A stretch of 64,000 nucleotides of DNA, taken from NCBI GenBank assembly GCA_024234675.1, contig JACKNU010000003.1, positions 124,001-188,000 of the forward strand, read 5' to 3'. Made by a program: the position numbers and the translations under genes. Shown in pieces: positions 24,669 to 30,294 of this stretch. The notes under the pieces are model-generated. The model was not told the DNA's origin, made no database searches, and worked only from the letters and a program-made list of their open reading frames with translations. The stretch comes from Pseudomonadales bacterium. GTDB taxonomy: Bacteria > Pseudomonadota > Gammaproteobacteria > Pseudomonadales > Halieaceae. Position 1 is the first letter of the stretch. The number at the start of each line of letters is the position of its first letter.

Positions 24669-24815
24669 TCACCGCATCTGGGCCGCAGCGAAGCCCTCGA
24701 CGCCAATCATCGGCAACAGGTCAGTGCGGCCGATCTGCCGGACCAGGCTCGCCACATCGAGGTAGACGCGCTCATTGGTGATGCCATCGCCGTTAAAGGA
24801 GAATACTACCTTTTG
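24669..24815 (-). pseudogene. 3' remnant of a SnoaL/NTF2-like gene at the island's left border
   Basis: On the minus strand 24815-24669 encodes about 48 residues (FSFNGDGITNERVYLDVASL, then VRQIGRTDLLPMIGV) that correspond to the last third of the intact SnoaL-like gene at 29749-30225. The DNA of the two segments is roughly 88 percent identical over about 130 bp by eye. The N-terminal two thirds are missing, replaced by an RHS fragment. Because the copies are diverged, they look like former tandem paralogues rather than a target-site duplication. Confidence 0.8.
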
Positions 24816-24819
24816 CCTC

Positions 24820-24903
24820 TGCCCTCTCTAACTATGAGCATCTAAATGAATTCGGGATCATTCACATGAATGGGCGCATTTACGATCCCGGGCTGGAGGT
24901 ATA
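24820..24903 (+). pseudogene. RHS/YD-repeat protein fragment 1
   Basis: In frame to the TAG at 24901-24903 the sequence reads YEHLNEFGIIHMNGRIYDP followed by GLEV. This is the hallmark of the RHS core end, usually GxTGHExLDExGLIHMNGRxYDPxLGRF. Nothing of the long YD-repeat region or of a C-terminal toxin is attached, so it is a scrap of an rhs gene. It directly abuts the SnoaL remnant. Confidence 0.75.
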
Positions 24904-25224
24904 GCTGAGCGAATCCGGAGAGGAAAATAAATCCGTTCTCTTTAACTTCATCTCTTAAGTGGTGATTATCCACTCTTTTCTAGGTAGCCCTCATACCGAG
25001 GTAAAACCAAATCGCTCGCCAAAATCTATAGAACTTTCTCGCCCCAAAAAATTTGGAGAGCCTAGTTTTCGTCTATTATACTGCCGCCGCAAAAATCGAC
25101 ACTAAGCGCCAAATCGTGTTGGTATCTGACTATGTGAAAAACAAAGCAGACCCAGATATCGGGTTGACCTCCTGAGAGACCTTATCGTTGGCTTCGCAAT
25201 ATCTACTAAATATTGGGACATGAA
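24904..25224. other. AT-rich gene-less stretch
   Basis: About 320 bases of low-GC sequence lie between the RHS fragment and the secreted-protein gene. Stop codons are frequent in all frames. A possible promoter for the downstream gene is listed separately. A short dyad (AAGTGG...CCACTC, near 24957-24976) is seen; nothing else was recognised. Confidence 0.5.
25053..25082 (+). promoter_or_regulatory. Possible promoter of the secreted island protein
   Basis: TTGGAG (25053-25058) and TATACT (25077-25082) are separated by 18 bp, about 140 bp before the ATG at 25225. In an AT-rich region such matches arise by chance fairly often. Confidence 0.33.
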
Positions 25225-26001
25225 ATGGGAAAGAAAATTCTGAGACCGGCTCTATTTCTGATTTCTCTATATCAATTCTCACAAAATACCTTTGCCGAGC
25301 AATTGGACTTTGATTTTTTAGAAGACTCCGAGGTTGTCAAAGAGTCTGCAGATTCCGCAAATGATATCCAGGGCCGCCTAGCCGAGACAGGAGCAATCTC
25401 CTTTGAGGAGCAAGAGTACCTTCATGGTGCAAGACTGGAAATCCATGCAAAAAATCTTGGAACGATTGAGAAAAGCATTATTGAGAAAAAAGACAAGACA
25501 GCTCAAAGGGAACTGGCAAATTTTCTCTCAAAAAACGAACTCATTGTAGGCAAACGAAAAGATTACTACTTTGAAATATCAGAGATATCTTCACTCGCGG
25601 GTGCCATCTACGTACGGTTCAATCAAGTAATCGATGGTCTTTCATTGCCTGAATCTAGCTTGAGATTTCGCGAGGATGGAACCGGTGTATCCCTGATATT
25701 GTTTACCTCGGAGCCTGAGAATCCAATATTCGACAGAGCGTCATGGTTGAATGAGGCCGAACTCACACAGCAATTGAAAACTGTAGTCGAGTCTCGACTA
25801 GGGACCTTTGACGAGTCTGAATTGTTGAGCAAGGTGTTTTATATACTACCTAGCAAAGAAGCGGCAGCATTTGCACCGGTAATGTCTGTTGAGTACGGAA
25901 GCTACCTGATTCGTATCAACGTGCTCACCGGAGACGTCTATAGCTTCGATAGTTTAGTAAGCAGCTATCGTATCCCATTCGCTTCCTTCCCCTTTAACTG
26001 A
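25225..26001 (+). CDS. Secreted hypothetical protein, possibly PepSY/FTP-like
   Basis: This 258-residue protein is not recognised as a named family. A signal peptide is clear (MGKKILRPALFLISLYQFSQ, cleavage after NTFA). The mature part is acidic and AT-rich in its codons, unlike neighbours outside the island. Two stretches resemble the FTP and PepSY propeptide domains of thermolysin-like peptidases: AGAIYVRFNQVIDGLSLPES with an SLRFREDGTG strand, and YLIRINVLTGDVYSFDS near the end. No peptidase domain follows, so a free-standing inhibitor-like or chaperone-like role is conceivable but unproven. ATG 25225 is preferred over an in-frame TTG at 25213. Confidence 0.6.
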   Translation: MGKKILRPALFLISLYQFSQNTFAEQLDFDFLEDSEVVKESADSANDIQGRLAETGAISFEEQEYLHGARLEIHAKNLGTIEKSIIEKKDKTAQRELANFLSKNELIVGKRKDYYFEISEISSLAGAIYVRFNQVIDGLSLPESSLRFREDGTGVSLILFTSEPENPIFDRASWLNEAELTQQLKTVVESRLGTFDESELLSKVFYILPSKEAAAFAPVMSVEYGSYLIRINVLTGDVYSFDSLVSSYRIPFASFPFN

Positions 26002-26110
26002 ATCTCTTGAGCGAATTCCGCGTCCGCTACTCATCTTACGTTTCGGCGGGGTTAACTTCCCGAGTCTGACCACTTGCTTTATTGACCATAACCCCAGCGA
26101 GTTCTTTGAA

Positions 26111-26716
26111 TTGCCCGGTGTTCCTCGCCGTATTCCCCGCGCCGTCCTGACGGAGCCAGAGATTGAACTCATACTGGATCATGTGTTGCTATACGGCGAT
26201 CGAGGCATACGCGACCGAGCGATCCTGGAGACGCTCTACGCCACCGGATTGCGTCGTATGGAAGTGGGCAGGCTGACAATTACCGATGTAGACTTCGCAA
26301 CCCATGTGGTGCGGGTGATCGAGGGTAAGGGCAGGAAGGACCGGCGCGTCCCCATTGCCAGCCGGGCTTGCCACTGGAATCTGCGCTATCTGACGGATAT
26401 TCGCCCTCAGTGGTCCCATGAGAGAACCGGGCCAACCCTGTTTTTATCCACCCGAGGCAATCCTCTGACACCCGGGCAATTAAGCCGGCTGGGAGCCAAA
26501 TACATCCATCGGGCTGGTGTCAACAAACCGGGTGCCTGCCACGTGTGGCGCCATAGCGCTGCCACCCTGATGCTGGAAAATGGCGCGGGTTTGCGACAAA
26601 TCCAGGAGATGCTGGGGCATGCCAGTATCGCAACGACCCAGATCTACACCCACCTGTCCCTGGGCCAGTTGAAGGCGGTCTACGCCAAAACGCACCCGGC
26701 AGCTCGGGTTGATTAG
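26111..26716 (+). pseudogene. Truncated tyrosine recombinase (XerC/D-like integrase)
   Basis: The catalytic half of a phage-type integrase is intact. Arg48 lies in ATGLRRMEVG and Lys in EGKGRKDRRVP. His144-x-x-Arg147 lies in HVWRHSAATLML, His170 in MLGHASIATTQ, and the nucleophile Tyr179 in IYTHLSLGQ. The N-terminal core-binding (SAM-like) domain is missing. Upstream in frame only FIDHNPSEFFELPGVPRR, the usual linker, remains, then unrelated sequence. The first usable codon is a TTG. Without the DNA-clamping domain it is probably inactive. It lies in the middle of the island, not at an obvious attachment site. Confidence 0.8.
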
Positions 26717-26717
26717 T

Positions 26718-26734
26718 CTGACACTAAGTGTTAG
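26718..26734. promoter_or_regulatory. Operator-like palindrome before the toxin-antitoxin operon
   Basis: CTGACACTAAGTGTTAG is a 17-bp palindrome with 7 of 8 pairs around a central A; the inner ACACTAAGTGT is perfect. It ends 12 bp before the toxin ATG, where autoregulating antitoxins normally bind. Confidence 0.6.
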
Positions 26735-26746
26735 TTTAGTTTGCCG

Positions 26747-27115
26747 ATGAAGGTTTACGTGACCAAGTCCGTCAGAGCATGGGCTGCGAAAGAGCGCATG
26801 ACACAAAAGCGGCTTTATCTGGCCGCGCTTGAGGTCAGTCGCGGGCGCTACGCAGCCAACCTGGGTGGCGGCCTGTATAAGCAGCGGGTTGCGCTGGTTG
26901 GTCGTGGGAAGTCCGGAGGGGCGCGTACCCTTCTGTGCTTCAATCACCGTGACCGGGTTATCTTTTTGTTCGGTTTCAAAAAGAACCAGCTCGAGAACGT
27001 GTCACGGGAGGCGAAGAGTGCCTTGAAGCTTTTGGCGAAGCAATTTAATCAATACAGTGATGAGGAGGTGGCCATTGCCGCGCAGTCGGGCGAGCTATTC
27101 CCTATCGGGGACTAA
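26747..27115 (+). CDS. RelE/HigB-type toxin (PF06296-like)
   Basis: The 122-residue toxin belongs to the RelE-superfamily group recognised by YAANLGGGLYKQRVALVGRG followed by KSGGARTLLCF, and by VIFLFGFKKNQLENVS. Family members cleave mRNA at the ribosome. The length and all core segments are intact, so it is expected to be functional. The ATG at 26747 is preferred over the in-frame TTG at 26741. The antitoxin gene follows after 30 bp; toxin-first order is characteristic of HigBA-like modules. Confidence 0.87.
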   Translation: MKVYVTKSVRAWAAKERMTQKRLYLAALEVSRGRYAANLGGGLYKQRVALVGRGKSGGARTLLCFNHRDRVIFLFGFKKNQLENVSREAKSALKLLAKQFNQYSDEEVAIAAQSGELFPIGD

Positions 27116-27145
27116 AGCGGTTATGACTGGCCAACCAATGAGACA

Positions 27146-27508
27146 ATGACGAGGAAACTGAAGAATAGGATCGGTAAGCCTGATCAGGCGCCACGGGAAG
27201 ATGCGACCGCTGATCTCCTGGAGACAGTACACCGCACTGCCACAGGGTTGCACCAGGCAGGGCTCTTGAAGAAGCAGACTATGCAAGAGTTTGATGAGCT
27301 CTGCCTGCCGAAACTGCATGTGATGGGCAGTAAAGATATTCGCCAGCTGCGAGAACGCCTGCAGGTCAGCCAGCCGGTGTTCGCCAAGTACCTGAATACC
27401 ACCGCCTCTACCATCGCGCAGTGGGAACAGGGTAAGAAGAAGCCCAATGGCGTCGCCCAACGCTTGCTGAATGTGATTGAAGACAAGGGACTGGAAGTTT
27501 TACTCTAG
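27146..27508 (+). CDS. XRE-family antitoxin (HigA/NadS-like)
   Basis: The 120-residue DNA-binding protein has its helix-turn-helix in IRQLRERLQVSQPVFAKYLN and TTASTIAQWEQGKKKPNG (about residues 64-101). The N-terminal half (TADLLETVHRTATGLHQAGL) is the likely toxin-binding part. It pairs with the RelE-type toxin 30 bp upstream and probably represses the operon through the palindrome at 26718-26734. Confidence 0.87.
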   Translation: MTRKLKNRIGKPDQAPREDATADLLETVHRTATGLHQAGLLKKQTMQEFDELCLPKLHVMGSKDIRQLRERLQVSQPVFAKYLNTTASTIAQWEQGKKKPNGVAQRLLNVIEDKGLEVLL

Positions 27509-27589
27509 TCGGCACCCGGCCCGTCTTCCATCATTTACATAGTCTTCCAATCGGCCAGAAGCGCCCTGGATACGAGTCCCGCCGAACCG

Positions 27590-27663
27590 TAAACTCGATC
27601 ATTCACATGAATGAATCGATTTACGATATTGTCGATATCACTCCTCCCCATCCGAAGCAGATA
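27590..27663 (+). pseudogene. RHS/YD-repeat fragment 2 (very short)
   Basis: GATCATTCACATGAATG, five variable bases and ATTTACGAT repeat the DNA of RHS fragment 1. The frame reads SIIHMNESIYDIVDI, matching IIHMNGRIYDP imperfectly. Only about 15 residues are recognisable. The rest of the 27509-27796 gap contains no gene that could be supported. Confidence 0.5.
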
Positions 27664-27796
27664 GTCGTCCGGTGCTAGTTCGGCGCCATGCGACCTAAAT
27701 TTGAACCAGCCTACATCCTTGGTTATTTCCGATCAGGAAAAATGCATACCGCATAGGGTTTGCACTTCGCGATGCAGCTACCCATACAAACGCACA

Positions 27797-28204
27797 TCAA
27801 ACGGCTTCCTGTTTCCGTTTCTGCACTGTAGATTTCTTCCTGACTTTCGCCTTCTTCGTGGTCATTTTTTTCCTGGGTTTTCGTTTGCCGGTAGGTTCGG
27901 AATCACCCTCGGTGGCTTTTTCTGCCGCCGTTGCTGAAAGCTGTACACCTAGCGTTTCCATCACCGCCAGAATACTCTTCAGCGTCGGGTTGCCGTTTTC
28001 ACTGAAGGAACGATAGAGGTGTTCCCGTGACAATCCGGATGCGCGTGCAATCTCGCTCATCCCCTTGGCGCGGGCTACCACCCCGAGAGCATGGGACACA
28101 TAGCTCGGATCTCCTGTTTCAAAGGCTGCGGCCATATATTCCGCAATGGCTTCTGAATCCCGGAGGGTCGCAGCAGGATCAAATTTTGTCAGTGTCTTAG
28201 GCAT
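27797..28204 (-). CDS. Addiction-module antidote protein (HI1420 family) with Lys-rich tail
   Basis: The first 95 residues match the HI1420-type antidote family: KFDPAATLRDSEAIAEYMAA, GDPSYVSHALGVVARAKGMS, an HTH in EIARASGLSREHLYRSFSEN and GNPTLKSILAVMETLGVQLS. The C-terminal 40 residues are an unusual Lys/Arg-rich tail (KRKPRKKMTTKKAKVRKKS), possibly for nucleic-acid binding. ATG 28204 is chosen because AAGGA lies 8 bp upstream. The toxin partner gene directly upstream overlaps by 8 bp and is internally deleted. Confidence 0.83.
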   Translation of the reverse strand: MPKTLTKFDPAATLRDSEAIAEYMAAAFETGDPSYVSHALGVVARAKGMSEIARASGLSREHLYRSFSENGNPTLKSILAVMETLGVQLSATAAEKATEGDSEPTGKRKPRKKMTTKKAKVRKKSTVQKRKQEAV

Positions 28205-28352
28205 CGTACTCATCCTTCACTTTCTTCGCTCGGTCTATAATCAGGCCCAGTTGAAGACGCTCGACAGCGGTGGTCACACGAGCTACAGCGCGACTATCTC
28301 GCAGCGACTTATGCCAGCGTTCAAACTCTCTTGTCTGGAGCACCTCGTACAT
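28197..28352 (-). pseudogene. Toxin gene of the HI1419/HigB type with internal deletion
   Basis: A 51-codon frame on the minus strand starts MYEVLQTREFERWHKSLRDS and ends RAKKVKDEYDA. The first 35 residues match the N-terminus of HI1419-type RelE toxins (FERWHKSLRDSRAVARVTTA, VERLQLG), and the last dozen match the family's C-terminus (DIxRAKxxxKE). The central 45 or so residues, which hold the conserved GxGYRVYF and LLCGGDKSTQ segments, are absent without a frameshift. An in-frame deletion has therefore probably removed the active core while sparing the overlapping antidote start. Confidence 0.75.
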
Positions 28353-28361
28353 TGATTGGTT

Positions 28362-28377
28362 GTATCTTATAAGCTAC
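28362..28377. promoter_or_regulatory. Operator-like palindrome before the disarmed toxin-antidote pair
   Basis: GTATCTTATAAGCTAC pairs 14 of 16 positions and is centred on CTTATAAG. It ends 10 bp from the ATG of the remnant toxin gene, the expected place for autoregulation by the antidote. Confidence 0.5.
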
Positions 28378-28560
28378 ATTACAAACAAGCAGGATGTCGC
28401 TGGCTTTCTACATATCCTCGCATCCCATTGCGTGCCGGTGGATGTTCGGGGCAAGTGACCCGTTGTTGGATATCGAGACAATAGGCAGGATTCCGTCGTC
28501 ACGGCACCTTAATAGGCATTAACCTCTATTAGACACGCTCGAATCCATGAGTTCCGATGA
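28378..28560. other. Gene-less stretch upstream of the antidote operon
   Basis: Nothing beyond scattered short open frames is seen. The stretch joins RHS fragment 3, so the whole 28,353-28,978 interval has no functional gene. Confidence 0.5.
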
Positions 28561-28793
28561 TCAAACTTGACTTATACAACCCGTTGACTCCAGATGAGAA
28601 TCACGACTACTGAATTCTTTCCGCATGATCCGGAAATTTTGCTTGCGTTCATTCATGTGAATGATCCCGATATCATCCAGATGCTCATGCCCGGTATAGC
28701 CCCGCGGCTCAAAGGCCGTGATCGTCGCCACTGATGTAACGGGTGGTGGTGCCGTTACTGTGGATGGTTTTTTAGCGCGAACAGTCGGGGCAC
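28561..28793 (-). pseudogene. RHS/YD-repeat protein fragment 3
   Basis: On the minus strand an open frame reads ITAFEPRGYTGHEHLDDIGI then IHMNERKQNF, ending at TGA (28563-28561). RGYTGHEHLDDIGIIHMN is a clear match to the conserved RHS core end (RGFTGHExLDExGLIHMNGR). After HMNE the similarity stops abruptly, so the fragment ends where the other two fragments begin. It lies in opposite orientation to fragments 1 and 2. Confidence 0.8.
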
Positions 28794-28978
28794 TAGGCCT
28801 TAGGTGCAGGGAATACTCCCCCTGGTGATTTTGGTCACGGCGTTTCCGCGGAGTCGTTTTCTGGTTATAAGCAGTTCCAGAGAAGAATCAAATAGCATAT
28901 GACTCGAGCGCCAGCCGCCAGGTTACGCCGGGGAATTCAGTGCCTCAATCTGAGGCTCCCCCCCTTTGTATAACCTGC

Positions 28979-29695
28979 CTACGATGTATTCTTTCTGCGT
29001 ACATCCCTGACCAGATAGGAATTGCCCGGGCCACGCTTGAGCTCAAACAAATCTATCGCCTTGATAAGACTGCTCAGATTCTTGTAGCCGTAGTTTCTGG
29101 TATCGAATGATGTCTTGTTTGATATATGCGAGCCAACCGGTCCCAGCGCCGCCCAGCCATTCTCTTCCTCGGTCGCTTCAATAGCCTGGCGGAGTAGATT
29201 TACCAGCTTGGTGTCAGACTTTATGTTTTTCGTTTTTGACTGGGTCTTACTGCTGGTCTTGGCGTCCTGGTCGAGAAACAGGAATTTGGAACATGCGTTG
29301 ACAAATGGCGAGGGCGTTTTGCGCTCACCGAATCCAAGGACTACCTTACCCTCTGCGAGGGCACGTGTGACCATGGGCGTGAAGTCACAATCAGAGGACA
29401 CGAAGCACATCACATCGATGTCCTTGGTATACATGACATCCATTGCGTCGATCACAAGTGCAATATCCGATGCATTCTTGCCTTTTGACAGGTCGTATTG
29501 CTGTATCGGCTGGATTGCGTATTCGTGCAGTAGGTCTTCCCATGCCTTTATGGATGGTTTTTTCCAGTTTCCATATGCTTTCCTGATGGTGACAACGCCA
29601 TATTTGGCGACTTCACTGAGAACATCCTCAAACTTGTTTGCGGGCGCGTTATCGGCATCTATGAATAGCGCAATCTTTTGCTTTGCATCATCCAT
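28979..29695 (-). CDS. NYN (LabA-like PIN) nuclease with OST-HTH/LOTUS domain
   Basis: This is a 238-residue two-domain protein. The NYN/PIN-like nuclease domain has its acidic residues in ALFIDADNAPAN, KGKNASDIALVIDAMDVMY and CFVSSDCDFTPMVTRA. A linker rich in Lys and Ser (TSSKTQSKTKNIKSDTK) joins the C-terminal OST-HTH domain (LVNLLRQAIEATEEENGWAA and FDTRNYGYKNLSSLIKAIDL). NYN-OST-HTH proteins are predicted RNA-processing or RNA-targeting enzymes; few have been studied. The position at the right end of the island suggests accessory function. Confidence 0.88.
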   Translation of the reverse strand: MDDAKQKIALFIDADNAPANKFEDVLSEVAKYGVVTIRKAYGNWKKPSIKAWEDLLHEYAIQPIQQYDLSKGKNASDIALVIDAMDVMYTKDIDVMCFVSSDCDFTPMVTRALAEGKVVLGFGERKTPSPFVNACSKFLFLDQDAKTSSKTQSKTKNIKSDTKLVNLLRQAIEATEEENGWAALGPVGSHISNKTSFDTRNYGYKNLSSLIKAIDLFELKRGPGNSYLVRDVRRKNTS

Positions 29696-29748
29696 CTAAG
29701 TTTGAACCTCTTCCAGAAACACCGCGCCAGTGATCGCGGGTCCGATCT

Positions 29749-30225
29749 TCACCGCATTTGCGCCGCGGCAAAGTCCTCGACGCCAATCAGCGGCAACAGG
29801 TCGGTGCGGCCGATCTGACGGACCAGGCTCGCCACGTCGAGGTAGACACGCTCGTTGGCGATGCCGTCGCCGTCGAAAGAGAACACCGCGACCACCGGCA
29901 CGCGAAAAGCCTTGCCGGTGGGGTCGGAGCCCATGAACGGCCCGGTGTTGGTGCCAATCAGGTCGAACTCGGCGACGATGGTGTCGTCGTCGCTCACGTG
30001 CATCCTGACGTTCTCGTGGCGCTGGTCGGGAAACGCCGTGCGCTGCGCCTGGTGGTAGGCGCGCACCGCCTCGGCGCCCTCGTGGATGTGCCCCATGGGG
30101 ACTATCTCGTAGCGCGGGGTGCCCTTGAAAGTCGCCAGGCACCGGTCCCAGTCGTGCTCCACCTCCGAGGTGAAGTGCTCCTCCAGCACCTCCAGGCGGC
30201 GGCGCGTTTGCGCATCCATTGCCAT
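29749..30225 (-). CDS. SnoaL/NTF2-like protein
   Basis: The 158-residue cone-shaped alpha-plus-beta barrel protein contains LEEHFTSEVEHDWDRCLATF, HIHEGAEAVRAYHQAQRTAF and VVAVFSFDGDGIANERVYLD. This superfamily includes polyketide cyclases, ketosteroid isomerase-like enzymes and binding proteins; no specific role can be given. The ATG at 30225 has GGAG 6 bp upstream. A broken paralogue of its 3' third lies at 24669-24815, on the far side of the island. Confidence 0.83.
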   Translation of the reverse strand: MAMDAQTRRRLEVLEEHFTSEVEHDWDRCLATFKGTPRYEIVPMGHIHEGAEAVRAYHQAQRTAFPDQRHENVRMHVSDDDTIVAEFDLIGTNTGPFMGSDPTGKAFRVPVVAVFSFDGDGIANERVYLDVASLVRQIGRTDLLPLIGVEDFAAAQMR

Positions 30226-30294
30226 CACTTGCTCCTCACTGCCTTGCTTTCATTACTGCCCGATACCGACCCGGGGGCGGATTCGTGAATGCCG

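Noticed and set aside
24852..28670. Terminal inverted repeats of a transposon (TCGGGATCATTCACATGAATG at 24852-24872 and inverted at 28650-28670)
   Set aside because: A third copy lies inside, no transposase is present, and all copies read as the conserved IIHMN segment of RHS proteins, so shared coding ancestry explains the match.
24669..29897. Direct repeats as integrase attachment sites (attL/attR)
   Set aside because: The two SnoaL segments differ at more than 10 percent of positions and are about 130 bp long; recombination sites would be short and identical.
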